DNA of 64,000 bases from NCBI RefSeq assembly GCF_030272615.1, contig NC_081413.1, positions 723,383,649-723,447,648 on the forward strand, written 5' to 3'. A program made the position numbers and the translations under genes. This stretch comes from Cryptomeria japonica (Eukaryota; Streptophyta; Pinopsida; Cupressales; Cupressaceae). The notes beneath the pieces are model-generated. The model searched no databases, was not told the DNA's origin, and saw only the letters and a list, made by a program, of their open reading frames with translations. Shown here in pieces: positions 22,044-35,516 of this stretch (its first letter is position 1; every line of letters begins with the position of its first letter).

Positions 22044-22873
22044 TGTAAAAGTATTCAAATTTATGTTCAAAAGTGGAATGTTAAGGATTTTGTCTTTCTT
22101 TTAATTCCTTAGAAAGACAATATTCAATGCTATTAATGTATGCTTTCTAGTTATTTCTGATTATGAACTGAAACTTCTTTGTTTGCAGGTGGTTGTAGAT
22201 AATATTTATTGATTTCGATATTTCTCCACCATTCTTCACGGCACATATATATAGGCATTGCCTTGTAAGATCAAGGCATGCCTTGACCTGACATGTCTCA
22301 TGACATGTCCAATCAAGACATGTCTTAATCAAGGGTGGTGCCTCTTCATAATGCAAACCGATAACTATCGGTTAATATAAATGTCGATACATAACAAATG
22401 ATAATTGATGCCAATCGGTTTGTGATTTAATGCGGTTTGATTATCATTGTAACCGATAATGAATCGATTAGTTTCTAATGCAACTTTAGTTATCATTAAC
22501 CGATCACTAATCGGTTTATTCTTAATGCTATTTCATGGTAATCGATGGTAAATGCAACCCGATTATGGATTGGTATAAGAGCAAAAATATGTTAATACGA
22601 TAACTATTGTAGTTATCATATGACAGCACTAATTAGTGTTGTCATATGACAACTAGAATAGATATGCAGAACCGATTACAATCACAGTATATAAATGAAA
22701 TCACTGCATAGCAAATACGATCATATCTTGATCGATGATAGAAATGCTTATAAAGATGATTATGATGTCTACCATTAGCATGTAGATTTATCGATAGGAT
22801 AGATGATTGAATGAGAGACTTCATTTATCTCTCATTCAATCATTTATCTTACCGAAGCTACATTGTTTCAACA
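22044..22873 (-). repeat. 3' LTR of the copia element
   Basis: An 830-bp repeat, TGTAAAAG...TTTCAACA on the plus strand. It contains tandem CGATTA/AATCGGTT words (22370-22570) and the 20-base inverted repeat TATGACA...TGTCATA near 22618-22650, both also in the other LTR. Confidence 0.95.
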
Positions 22874-22882
22874 CTCCCTCTT
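22874..22882 (-). other. Polypurine tract of the copia element
   Basis: Minus strand AAGAGGGAG directly abuts the 3' LTR, the usual place and make-up of the plus-strand primer. Confidence 0.85.
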
Positions 22883-23426
22883 AGCTAGGGAAGATAAATG
22901 GAGATCTATGTAAACATAAAAATAATCATCTAATTATATAGCATCACATTTCTCATAATAGAATGTATTACATGACCTCGTAATACAAAAGATCAAGTCA
23001 CATATGCTCGTGACATGATGTATCACATAACGCATGATACAAAAATATATCACATCATCTCATGATATAGAGATATCACATAGCACGTGATATCAGTATC
23101 GCATAACACGCGATACCTTGGATATAAAATAATTTGAGAATATTGAATTCTCTTATATCCAGGTTATGGTATGTGCACTGACATTATGTCACATAATGTC
23201 TACCATAACATATCATGGCACATCCATGAGTCAAGATGATATCAAGTCAGCACGATATCAACATTACAAGATCGTCACCTTGTAATGTTCAGTACAAGTG
23301 TTCATTATCTAAAAGATCGTCACCTCTTAGAAATGGACACAGGGGGAGGAGCCCATAAAGTCATAACACGACAAAAGAAGTTTACATATTAAACACCTTA
23401 TATATTAGTACAGATTATAAAGCAAA

Positions 23427-26400
23427 TTACAATTCAATCATACCAAGTCCTTTCCTGAAGTGTTCAACTTTTACTCTGGATAGAGGCTTGGTCAGTATGT
23501 CTGTTGTTTGGTCTCCTGTACTGATATACTGCAACTGAATCACATTCCTATCCACCATATCTCTCACATAGTGGTAAGGAATCTCTATGTGTTTGGATCT
23601 ATCATGAAATACAGGGTTCACGGAGAGTTTTAAACAACTCTGGTTATCACAATGAATTATAGTAGGCTTTAGTGGCTCACCGAATAATCCCACAAGTAGT
23701 TTTCTAAGCCATATAGCTTCTCGTGCAGCCATGGAAGCTGCGATATATTCAGCCTCTATAGAACTCTGAGCTATTGAAGACTATTTCCTGCTAATCCAAG
23801 ATATCATGGCTGAACCCAAACTGAAGCAGCATCCTGAGGTGCTTTTCCTATCAGTCACACTTCTAGCCCAATCTGAATCAGTGAACCCATGAAGATCCAA
23901 ATCAACTTTCTCATACTTGAGTCCATAGTTAAGAGTACCTTGAAGGTATCTCATAAAATGTTTCACAGCCATAAGATGTATCTCCTTAGGTTCACACATG
24001 AACTGGCTCAAGGCATTTACTGGATAACAGATATCAGGTCTAGTATTGACCAAGTACATTAACGATCCAATCATCTGTCTGTAGAGAGTGGGATCTACCA
24101 ATGGTGAATCTGCTGCTGCCTCCTTCAGTTTGTGAAGATTAGTTTCCATAGGAGAAGACACGGGTCTGCAGTTCATCATACCAAATCTCTTCAATATGTC
24201 TAAGGTGTATTTTCCTTGATTAAGCACAATACTGTCAGAGTTTTGCCAAACTTCCAATCCAAGAAAGTAATGTAGAAGGCCTAAATCCTTCATATCAAAC
24301 TCCTTTTCAAGGTCTTTCTTACATTGTCCAATAAGGTGATTTTCTCCTGTAATCAAAAGATCATCAACATATAAGATCAATATCAGCATATCACCTTTGA
24401 CTTTCTTGAAGTATAGATTCGGATCTGCATCATTCTTTGAGAATCCCAATCCCAGAAGATAGCTGTCAATTCTTTCATACTAGGCCCTGGGAGCCTGTTT
24501 TAAACCATATATGACTTTCTTTAATCTACACACATGTGTCTCTGCATTGTGAATCTCAAACCCTTCTGGCTGTTCTAAGTAGACTTCCTCCTCAATTTTA
24601 CCATTCAAGAAAGCAGTTTTCACATCCATCTGATGGACATTCCAACCTTTGGCTGCTGCAATGGCCAGTACTGCTCTGACTGAGGTGTACCTAGCAACTG
24701 GAGCAAATGTCTCATCATAGTCTATCCCTTCTTTCTGTGAGAATCCCCGGGCAACAAATCTGGCTTTGTGTTTCTCTATGCTACCATCTGCAGCATGTTT
24801 GATTTTGAACAGCCACTTGGATGAAACAACAGATTTCCCTTTTGGCCTAGGAACAATTTCCCACACATCATTAAGTATGGATGTATATTCTTCAGACATT
24901 GCATCTTTCCAAACTTGATGTTTAAGAGCTTCTGGTACACTAGAAGGTTTTGATTTGGAGAGATCATTCATAAGGGCTACATAGCTAGAAAATCTTTGAG
25001 GCCTCTTTACTTTCTCTAAAAGTCCCTGAAGGAGCTGCAAAGTCCCTTGCATCCTCCATTGTTTTGTGAGCCCATAGAGGTCTTTTCTTAGGGATTTCTT
25101 GGGGAGGAATCTGTACTTCATTTTCTTCTAAACATTCCCTCTGAATCTCAGGAGTGGGATCCTCTTCTAGGTCTGAAGATGGAGCATAGATTTCAGACTC
25201 AATAGAGTATTTAGCCCTTTTGAAGGCTATGTCTTCTTCAAAAATAACATCTCTACTAAGTTCAATATTGCTATGTCCAGGTACAAAAATTTTGTAAGCT
25301 TTAGAGGTTTCACTATATCCAACAAAGATTCCTTTTCTTCCAGAGGCTTTTAGTTTTGTCCTTTTCTCTTTAGGTATGTGAAAGTAAACAGGGCAGCCAA
25401 ATATTCTAAAGTGGGTGATATCTGGCTTTATCCCAGTGAAGACTTTTTCAAGGGTCTTGTCTTCAATGTGGGAATGAGGACATCTATTTTGTATGTAAAT
25501 AGCAGTGTTGGAGGCTTCTGCCCAAAGGTGAGTTTCTAAGTTCTGATCAAGGAGCATGGCTTTGGCTGCTTCTACAATGGTTCTATTTTTCCATTCAGCA
25601 ACCCCATTTTGTTGGGGGTTGTAAGGAACAGTAAACTCCCTCTTAATCCCAGTTTCTTTACAAAATTGCCTAAAGATGTCTGAGGTATATTCCCTCCCAT
25701 TATCAGTACTTAGGACTTTTATTTTCTTTCCGGAAGAGTTTTTAGAGAGGGATTTGAATTCCTTAAATCTCTTGAGAATCTCTTCAGATTCTTTGCGTTT
25801 AAGGAAGTAGATCCAGGTCTTCCTGGAGAAGTCATCAATGAATATTACATAATAAAGGAACCCTCCTAATGATGGTACAGACATTGGCCCACATAGGTCA
25901 GAATGAACTAGTTCCAAAACATTGCTCATTTTCCTAGAACTATTCTAAAAGGAACTCTTAGTATTTTTGCCTAGGGCACACCCCTTACATGTACCGGAAT
26001 GGTATTGTTTTAACTTAGGCAAACCAATTACTAATTTTTCCATTGAACATAAAGCACGAAAGTTTAAATGACCTAATCTTCTATGCCAAATTTCATTAGA
26101 ATATGCAATCTCATGAAGTAGGGCTAGGTTAGATTCAGTACATACCTCGTACAAATAGCCTTTTCTATGTCCTAGGGTTATAGCCTTCTTCATGGAAGAG
26201 TTTTGTGGCCATACTAGAACTTTACCATTCATGAAGGTTATTTTGTACCCATCATCTTCAAGTGCAGATATGGAGATTAAGTTCCTCTTGATGCCAGGAA
26301 CGAATAGGACTCCAGTGAGTTGGTGAGACACGCCTGTCTTCAGCTTAATGGTGCAGGTACCGACGCCTTTCACTGGATGTGCAGAGTCATCACCAATGGT

Positions 26401-26436
26401 TACTTCTTCATCAGTTTCTTCTAACATGGACTCCAA
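23427..26436 (-). pseudogene. copia pol: protease, integrase, reverse transcriptase, RNase H
   Basis: Frames along the minus strand give the protease IDSGSSRHITG just before 26436; the GAG-pre-integrase zinc finger (HRRLGHLN, CKGCALGK); the integrase core HSDLCGPM, STDNGREY and NGVAEWKNRT; the reverse transcriptase (FAPVARYTSVR, DVKTAFLNG, YGLKQAPRA, LYVDDLLITG); and RNase H (DSDWA, IEAEY, DQTTDILTKPL). It is broken by TAG stops at 25945, 24480 and 23781, a TAA at 26509 and a frameshift between about 25121 and 24985. Catalytic residues remain recognisable. It cannot yield an intact polyprotein. Confidence 0.93.
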
Positions 26437-26534
26437 TAATTCTCTATACCCAGTGATGTGTCTTGAAGACCCACTGTCAATGATCCAGGTGTTAGATTTA
26501 TTGGATACTTAGCCAGAGAGGGCAGAGTAGAATA

Positions 26535-27353
26535 CATCTCGGAGTCATATTCTTCCCTTTTCACTTTTGCAAATGTAGCTGCTTGTTTGATTCTATCCGG
26601 ACATCTTGCTGCATAGTGTCCATATTGATCACACCTAAAGCACTAAATGTGAGAGTTGTCTTTCTTAGATGGCCTTTTCTCATGTCGGTTCTTTCTCTTC
26701 TTGAAATGTTTCTTCTTGCTTTTCTTGTTGGAGTTGGTATTTAGAACATGGAGATCTTCATCTATGTTCTTTTGCTTGATCCTTTTCTTATTTAACCTTG
26801 ACTCCTCTTGAAGACAATCTACTCTTAGCCTATCAAATTTTGGATATTTAGCCCTTGCATTAATGCCTTGGACGAATGTTTCCCATGTACTAGGCAACCC
26901 ATCTAGAGCAATGAGCGTTAGCTCTTTGCTCTGGATCTCATATCCAAGCGTTGCCAATTCATCCCTTAGGGCTGATATCCACATAAAGTATGCATTGATT
27001 GACTCTCCTTTGTTCATGCTTATATGATTTATTTCCCTTTTTAGAGTTGGGGTTCTTCTTGCGTTGTTTATCTCGAATGCACTTTCGAGTGCTTTGAACA
27101 TATGGTAGGCAACCTCATGCTTTGTTATTATTGGCATAATGTGATTTCTCACTCAATCGACTATGATCTTCATGGCTTTTTCATTTCCCTCGATCCATGT
27201 TGATTTGTCAAGTTCATTCTCAGGTTCTTTAGATTCAACTCTTACAAATGATTCAACTTTATTCTCTTTTAGAATCATCTTAATTCTGAATTTCCATGCT
27301 GAGAAATTGTCGCCTCCTTCAAGTCTATCCTCAAATCTAATAGCGTTAGCCAT
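26535..27353 (-). pseudogene. copia gag
   Basis: The start MANAIRFEDRLEGGDNFSAW at 27353 is the usual opening of Ty1-copia gag (…F.G.NF..WK..). A TGA at about 27150 interrupts it after KAMKIIVD and a TAG at 26643 lies just before the zinc knuckle CFRCDQYGHYAARC (CX2CX4HX4C), which is intact. The interrupted product would be about 270 residues. Confidence 0.9.
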
Positions 27354-27421
27354 GGAAATGTGATGTCTATATCCTCAATTTGAACTTCACAAATTTGAAT
27401 GCCTTAGGTTCGATCAACCTT

Positions 27422-27433
27422 GCTCTGATACCA
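27422..27433 (-). other. Primer-binding site of the copia element
   Basis: Minus strand TGGTATCAGAGC, the standard plant site complementary to the initiator methionine tRNA 3' end, directly next to the 5' LTR. Confidence 0.95.
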
Positions 27434-28259
27434 TGTAAAAGTATTCAAATTTATGTTCAAAAGTGGAGAGTTAAGGATTTTGTCTTTCTTTTAATTCCTT
27501 AGACAATATTCAATGCTATTAATGTATGCTCTCTAGTTATTTCTGATTATGAACTGAAACTTCTTTGTTTGCAAGTGGCTGTAGATAATATTTATTGATT
27601 TCGATATTTCTCCAGCATTCTTCACGGCACATATATATAGGCATTTCCTTATAAGATCAAGGCATGCCTTGACCGGACATGTCTCATGACATGTCCGATC
27701 AAGACATGTCTTGATCAAGGGTGGTGCCTCTTCATAATGCAAACTGATAACTATCGGTTAATATAAATGCCGATACATAACAAATGATAATCGATGCCAA
27801 TCGGTTTGTGATTTAATGCAGTTTGATTATCATTGTAACCGATAATGAATCGGTTAGTTTCTAATGCAATTTTAGTTATCATTAACCGATCACTAATCGG
27901 TTTATTCTTAATGCTATTTCATGGTAATCGATGGTAAATGCAACCCGATTATGGATCGGTATAAGAGAAAAAATATGTTAATACGATAACTATTGTAGTT
28001 ATCATATGACAACACTAATTAGTGTTGTCATATGACAACTAGAATAGATATGCAAAACCGATTACAATCACAGCATATAAATGAAATCACTGCATAGCAA
28101 ATACAATCATATCTCGATCAATGATAGAAATGCTTATAAAGATGATTATGATGTCTACCATTAGCATGTAGATTTATCGATAGGATAGATGATTGAATGA
28201 GAGACTTCATTTATTTCTCATTCAATCATTTATCTTACCAAAGCTACATTGTTTCAACA
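27434..28259 (-). repeat. 5' LTR of the copia element
   Basis: An 826-bp partner of 22044-22873. It lacks an AAAG (22111 region) and carries scattered transitions relative to it. Confidence 0.95.
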
Positions 28260-28359
28260 ATAACAATAGGTATTTTATGCCGACTACATGGATGAATGTT
28301 CATGATATGAAAACCTTTCATTATTCCTCAAAAGATTGCATCGGTTTTGTGTAGTTGTT
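28260..28359 (-). mobile_element. M1 fragment between copia and the 28360 element
   Basis: Minus strand GATGCAATCTTTTGAGGAA...TTTTCATATCATGAACA...GGCATAAAATACC aligns with element C at about 38230-38290, placing it between 17934 and 30310 of M1. Confidence 0.55.
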
Positions 28360-30309
28360 TGTCATGTCCCCTCCTTGATCATTATATATGTATATATCCT
28401 AAATGAAGCAATTATAATTATTATTTCTACAATAATTATCAACAAATGATTATTATTATAATAATTATCAAACAATTATATATAATTATTAATGTTTATT
28501 ATTATTTGTTATGATTATTATTTATTATTATTGTTATATATGATTATTATTTATTATTATTTATATAATAACTATCAAACAATTATAATGCGATAAGGCA
28601 GCGGTCATCAAAGATATGTTAAGGAGGAAATAATCATTAATGATATTAATTAAGATTAACAAATTAGTAATCCAAATAAAGCAACATTAAATTAATATTA
28701 TATGGTCGACTTATAATATTGATGGTCAACTTCATTAGAATATTAATCTAGTAGCGATAATAGAGGTGGCAAACAAATAAGGAAAAAGAGTCTAAATTTC
28801 ATTGATAACCAAATACGTAAAGACCAGTATTTTCCACTGACGGCCTTAGCAGATCTAGATTAATATTTGACACATAATATATTGAAAGTTCATTAGTGGA
28901 AGTAAGCGGAAATTGAGAAAATTATTGATAACAAAACATATAGTGCATTTGTTTCATGAAATACCTTCATGCCATCGAATAAATCTCTTTTACTAACTTG
29001 GACCGCTCATTCTGAGCAATTGCCTTTGGCTTGTATCACTTGCTTAAGTACCCAATTACACTTGAAAGACAAAACATCCTTATTGGTAATTTAATTCATT
29101 GAGATTTATGTAGTAACAGTTCACTTTGGACGAGCATATAGAGTCACGGTTTAGAGTGTAGCAACCATCAATCATTATTGTTAACAAGGATCAATATACA
29201 TATAACCATAGCAAGACGACAGTATATAGAATATACAACAAGACATGTATTTGTGGATATTTTGAAGAGGTATAATGACATTGCCTAGATAGTGTGAACT
29301 CATGAATTCCGATGGGAACCTTGTTTAGCATTAATAAATTGATATAATCAAAGACCGATTCCTTAGTAGTAATCACTTCACTTGGAAAAGGTGCGTCTAT
29401 TATAAAATGATGCGTCTTTCTACATTGACACCAATGTATAAATAACATTGGAAGATCGGGGGAGAAAAGAAAGCATCAGAACTAAATATCTGGGACTCAT
29501 CAGCGAACCGAAGGAAGAGATTATTACCATACCACATCAAGGAGAGGATCAAACATCACAATCTGTGGTAATGATAGGTAAGGTGTATCTCAGCTAATGA
29601 CTATCTGCAGATTACATAATGATAATATTATGAAGAACAATTAAACCATAATCAGGGACACTGCGTTAATAAATATATATCAGAAAATACTGCCAATTAA
29701 TTATACCAGTAATAATTAAGAAATCAGATTAACTAAAGTACTTTTGCATTGGTAATACTTGGAAAATTAAAATAATAAACAGTCTGATCCTTGCTCTTGG
29801 TGGTATGCATGAGGATGGGCTTCATATGAATGCTTAATATATGAGCCCGACAATGTCTTTAGGCAGAATTCAATAACAATATTAATATGGACTGCAAACA
29901 GTGGCAGAACAGATCTGACATGTGTCAGATCTGTCTGCCTTTACCAGCCACAATATATATATTAATGATTAATAAGCAATGGTAGTATTAAGGATTTATG
30001 CAAAAGGTAATAAGCAAATACATAATAATTGCTAATATAAATATATATATATATAAAGATGCTTGATCAAAAGAAATAATAATATTAGATCAATAAAAAT
30101 TAGAAAGAACTCTTAGTAAATAGTCAATAAGAGGAATAACAAGATTAATTGTCTAATGAGGATCATCTAATGAGGAAAATACATAAGTACTTGTTAATAA
30201 CTAATAAATTGAAGAATATCACTGTCTGACTTTATGTTTAGTCTCTCAATTGATCAATATTAGTATATTGAGATAGATTAATTATGTTAATCAGGTAGGG
30301 GACATTACA
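28360..30309. mobile_element. TGTAATGTCCCC-type element, full length (1.95 kb)
   Basis: Ends are TGTCATGTCCCCT and AGGGGACATTACA, a near-perfect 13-bp inverted repeat, flanked by the perfect TSD TTGTT (28355-28359 and 30310-30314). Interior is AT-rich, with ATT-rich simple sequence at 28430-28580 and no coding capacity. It inserted into M1. Confidence 0.8.
28430..28580. repeat. ATT/AAT-rich simple sequence
   Basis: Long run of ATTATTATT, TTATTATT and ATAATTATC words with almost no G or C. Confidence 0.85.
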
Positions 30310-30682
30310 TTGTTTATGCATGGCAAAGCAAAGCTTGATCATGGAATCTGTCTATCAAAGCATCATCCATTGTCATCATTGTTCTTAGGATTAGATTAGG
30401 TCTCTAAACCCTTATTTCTTTTGCCTTTTATTTCCAAGCAAGTAGTTAGATTCCCTGTTCCAGCAGAGTTCAAGCAAAACATAAGTCCCCTTGTGATTTG
30501 CTAAATCACATCATAAACACTGAGTCTATCCACAACATTTAAGTCGCATAGTTTGCATTGTCAACCTTGGAATCATCTCATTTGATCACGTTGGAAAGCA
30601 TATGAGGTTTCTTTGTTCAAGAGAGGATAGAATACCTTGGCATTTTATTTTGTGTTTGAGGTGCATAAAAAACACATCAACA
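30310..30682 (-). mobile_element. M1, 5' end
   Basis: The minus strand from 30682 reads TGTTGATGTGTTTTTTATGC, then AAAATAAAATGCC, CTATCCTCTCTTGAACA and GATGTGATTTAGCAAATCACAAGGGGAC, the same order as the first 370 bases of element C. ACGTG (30683-30687) would be its target duplication; the partner end is not found. Confidence 0.75.
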
Positions 30683-30769
30683 ACGTGCAACTTAAAATGC
30701 TGACATGTAGGATTGTTTGAGCTACCAGTACTTGATGAAGAGAGAATCCTATTCAAGCCTAAAGAAATT

Positions 30770-32759
30770 TGTAATGTCCCCATTTTTAGCAATATTGTTT
30801 TGTGAGCTTTTGGCTAGTTTTTGGGTTTTCCTATAAGCTTCTAGGTGAGCTAAAGAGAACTCCAAACTTCTAGGAGGGTGCAGGTTCAGTATTGCAGGGT
30901 TTCTATTTGTGGCAATGACCTCAATTGGCATTATGGATCGTGGTGATGCTTTTAGAAGTGCTTTCATACTCTTGGGGTGTTCTCCAAACTTCTTATAGAT
31001 CACATATATTTTTAGTAAGTTTGAGTTGGCACCTGTCATTGTCCTACTACTTTAGTTACATCATGGCATGATCAGAATTGGATTCTAATGCCTTGATAGT
31101 GCTTTCTGCAATTTGAGTGGAGTATTTAGCATATACATTTAAGTTTTGTATGTTTAATGTTAAACTATTCACTTAAATGTTATATGTTATTGAAGTTGCT
31201 TTATGTCCCCTCAAAAGTGGACACGTAGGTAAAAGTGAAGAGTTTTAATTCAAAAAAGTCTTTTGGTGGGAAAAATGAATTAATTTATATTATTTCAAAC
31301 TGCTTTTCCCCTCCAAAGCTATAATAGGAGGTTGAGGGGTCTCATTTGCTCATATGCTAAAGATTTCATGTATTGTTACGCTACCAAATTGAACCTATGA
31401 GTTGTTCCACAATCTTCTGAGGACGGAAACCCTCTCTAGATTTTCTAGTTTCAGATTTGGAAGATAATCCCTATCTAGATTGGGTGTGATTCCATTCAGG
31501 AATCACCATTGAGCTTGAAGCAAGTTTTTCAATTTTGGATTTCATGATGGAGGTATTTGATGTTTTCTAATTTTGCAGATATTTTTGGGTGTGATTGATG
31601 ATCTTTTGCAGATTTTGTTGAAAGGTTTTGTGGCGATTGAGGAGGGTATTTCTTTTGTTGGTCCGTACCATTCTGGGTATCCCAGCATACATGGAGAGGG
31701 ACATTGAAGACCATTTTCAGTTTATGTTGTCCTTCAGAACTAACTGATTCATTATGCATTGATTTCAAGCTGATTTGAAGGAGATTTGGTGAAGTTGTTG
31801 CTGTTGTATGGCCTGGTACTAGCCGTACCATTTCTTGACCTTGGTGTGAGCTTTCTAGGGCAAAGCGCCTAAGCTTTGGGCCATTTTCTCATGATGTGAA
31901 GGGCCACCAGATCTACCAACTTTTCCATGCAGTTTGGCTATTGGAAAAGATGATTTCCGTAAGGATCTGATAGTATTTGTGAGTTCAGTGCTGATGTTCT
32001 AAATATTACAGACCTGTTGGCCTAGCGTGAGGGTTCTGGCCTTGAATAACCTATCTTTCCTTGGTCATTGGTTACTGTTAGGTGGTGCTAGAGGTGTTTG
32101 AATTGCTGTTCATCAACTAGAGAGGTGTTCTTGGCAAGTTTGGATGATGTTTTTGATAATCTTGTGGCTGTCTAACCTGTAACAGCAGTAATCTCAGTTA
32201 TATCAGACCTGCAAATTGTGATACCGGCATTGTAAGTGGTTTTCAGACTTGCCACTAATTCATTCCAACTCTGATTGCAAGATATTTGATCCATTGGAGG
32301 GCCATAAAGCCTTGTATCAGTTGGTCTGGACAGCTGATCACAGATTTTCCAACCTGCAAGTGCACGTAGTGAATGTTGGAAGTGCTGACTGAAGTTAGTT
32401 GTGCATGGAGCTGATGATGATGATCTAGGTTAGAGGTTAGTGATCTGGGTGTGATGTTGAATGTGATTTTTGAGTGAAAACCTTGCTTTTCCAGATCTGT
32501 AGCAGTTCATTCAAGACATAACAGACCAGCAACAATTATTATTATCTCTTATTCAAGGTATTTCCTTGTGGGTATTCATAATCTTGTTTATCTTATGTTT
32601 TGGCAACTCTTTGTACTGAATTTTGATTAAGCATTCTATATCAGCACTTGTTATAAATGTTATCTACCAATATCGGTGCTTATGACAGCAGTGTGTCATC
32701 ATTTGGCATGTTTATGTTAAGCTTCATATTACTCGAAAATTTTGAGGGTGGTTATTACA
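30770..32759. mobile_element. Probable TGTAATGTCCCC-type element (1.99 kb)
   Basis: It starts TGTAATGTCCCCATTTT. GGGTGGTTATTACA at 32746-32759 is a plausible decayed end, giving a length like the 1.9-1.95 kb copies. No clean TSD. No gene seen. Confidence 0.45.
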
Positions 32760-33269
32760 GAATCTGAGATACATGGAAAAGTCCTTTAGAAGCAAACCAA
32801 ATGACCCCAAATTGAATCAAGTAGAAACTTACGAAGTAAAGACACTTTGTGCCATAATAGAGTATGAATTTTTTAGAGGTCAGCATCCCTCTTGTCTATA
32901 CTTTGAGCCTAAGCATGTCAAGAGAGGGTGATTTGATTTGGAACTTGATAAAAACTATCACTTATTGAAGGATACAACCAAATGGTACGTACTCATATGT
33001 CTATGTGCTTTTCAATGTGTGTGCAAAGTTGTTCATGCATTATATTTATGTACCATACACTTTGTCCACTTTTTGAGGGGACAAATTGCTCACCCTCTAG
33101 AGGCAAAATACTAAAAGATATGCCTCCACCAATTTCGGGGAAGAAATGTCAAGCATCTCCTTTGAAGCCTCCATGTTTTCCTTGGGATAGTTAGAAGCCA
33201 CCCTAGGATGTCCATAACTTTTTTTGAATTCCTAAGGACATCTTAGCATCTGCCAGTTATTTGAGGGCA
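32760..33269. other. Non-coding, nothing recognised
   Basis: No feature found beyond short A/T runs. Confidence 0.5.
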
Positions 33270-34314
33270 GCCTAAAATATCCCCAAACTATTTTATTTTT
33301 TTTGTTGTATTTATTTATTTTGTAAATATTTGACAAAATAACAATAGAATAAAAATGCAATAAGCTGATTACTTATTTATCAGAACATGAGAGTAACAAC
33401 AGAAACTTTTGGAAATATAGGCTAAACTGAAATATCCTTGGCAATGCTATGTCAATTGTACTAACCCCAATATATTGTACCATATTTATTAATGGATGAA
33501 TGCAAACTGAAGTAATGTTGGAACCTTATATACTATTGAATCTATTACAACTGAAAATCATAAATACACCACTAGATACCAATAAAGCCTCCCTATTGTG
33601 TGGTATAGCTCACAAACATGATTGCAAACTGCCTTTAACCCTGTCTAAAAATGTAAAAAAATTCACAATCTAACATATGCACTGCAGCAGCCATACAGAT
33701 CATTATAGCGATGGCATGGATCACTACAGCAGCTAGACGGATCACTGTAGCAGTGGTGTGAATCACAATAGCAAACACCAAAAATCAAAAAACGTTCAAA
33801 AACTTCCAACATTCAACACTTCAGTGATTCCTAAATGAAATCACTCAAATGGCTAGGAGGGTTTTTGTCCTCAAAACCATTGTCGAAGGGTTTTTGTCCT
33901 AGGGCAGAAAAGATAAACAATTTTCAATCTTCGAAGACTAGGGTTTGATAAAATGAACAGAATGACCTTTTTTCTCCTAAAATTTCCTCTTTATATGCAC
34001 TTCAGAATAATAAAATACTATCATTCATTTCCCTTCAGAAGTAATTTTTTTTTTTTATCTAAATAAATACTACTTTTGAACCCCATATTAAGTCAATTTT
34101 ATGGTCCATTTTATGGTCCCTTTTAAATTCCAATCTATATAATACTGACCATCTTTAAATGATTAATTAAAGATAAATTGTCTTTTGAAAATATACATCT
34201 CTAGACAATTTAAGTTGATTAACTGCATATTCCCTTGCAACATCCCAATTAGCCTGTGGGAATTAAAATAGGCTAAGGGTCTCTGAAATTCTTCGTGCCT
34301 GAGAAGGGGACATT
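33270..34314. mobile_element. Probable decayed TGTAATGTCCCC-type element
   Basis: The start TAAAATATCCCCAAACTATTTTATTTTT resembles the start of the 6287 copy; GAGAAGGGGACATT at 34301-34314 is the family end, preceded by an AGCCT...AATAGGCTAAGGGTCTC stretch also found before 8211. Ends are eroded and no TSD is seen. Confidence 0.5.
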
Positions 34315-35414
<1,100 letters not shown>

Positions 35415-35516
35415 CTACGAATTTCTGAATGATTCCATGCAATCCCAGAAATATCATAGTATATGGAAACTAAAGATAGAAATGGATTAAGAAACTAAAA
35501 GAAGTTTAGATAAAAC

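Larger units (their letters stand above)
22044..28259 (-). mobile_element. Ty1-copia retrotransposon, complete structure, decayed genes
   Basis: Two LTRs (22044-22873 and 27434-28259), each TG...CA, flank a minus-strand internal region with primer-binding site, gag, protease, integrase, reverse transcriptase, RNase H and polypurine tract. TSD is ATAAT (22039-22043) versus ATAAC (28260-28264). Gene order (integrase before reverse transcriptase) is diagnostic of Ty1-copia. The LTRs differ at roughly 30 positions by eye, mostly transitions, so the insertion is old but younger than M1. Confidence 0.95.

Noticed and set aside
22147-22356. Minus-strand frame MHYEEAPPL..., repeated at 27533-27742
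   Set aside because: Lies within the two copia LTRs, so its repetition is explained by LTR duplication; not a gene.
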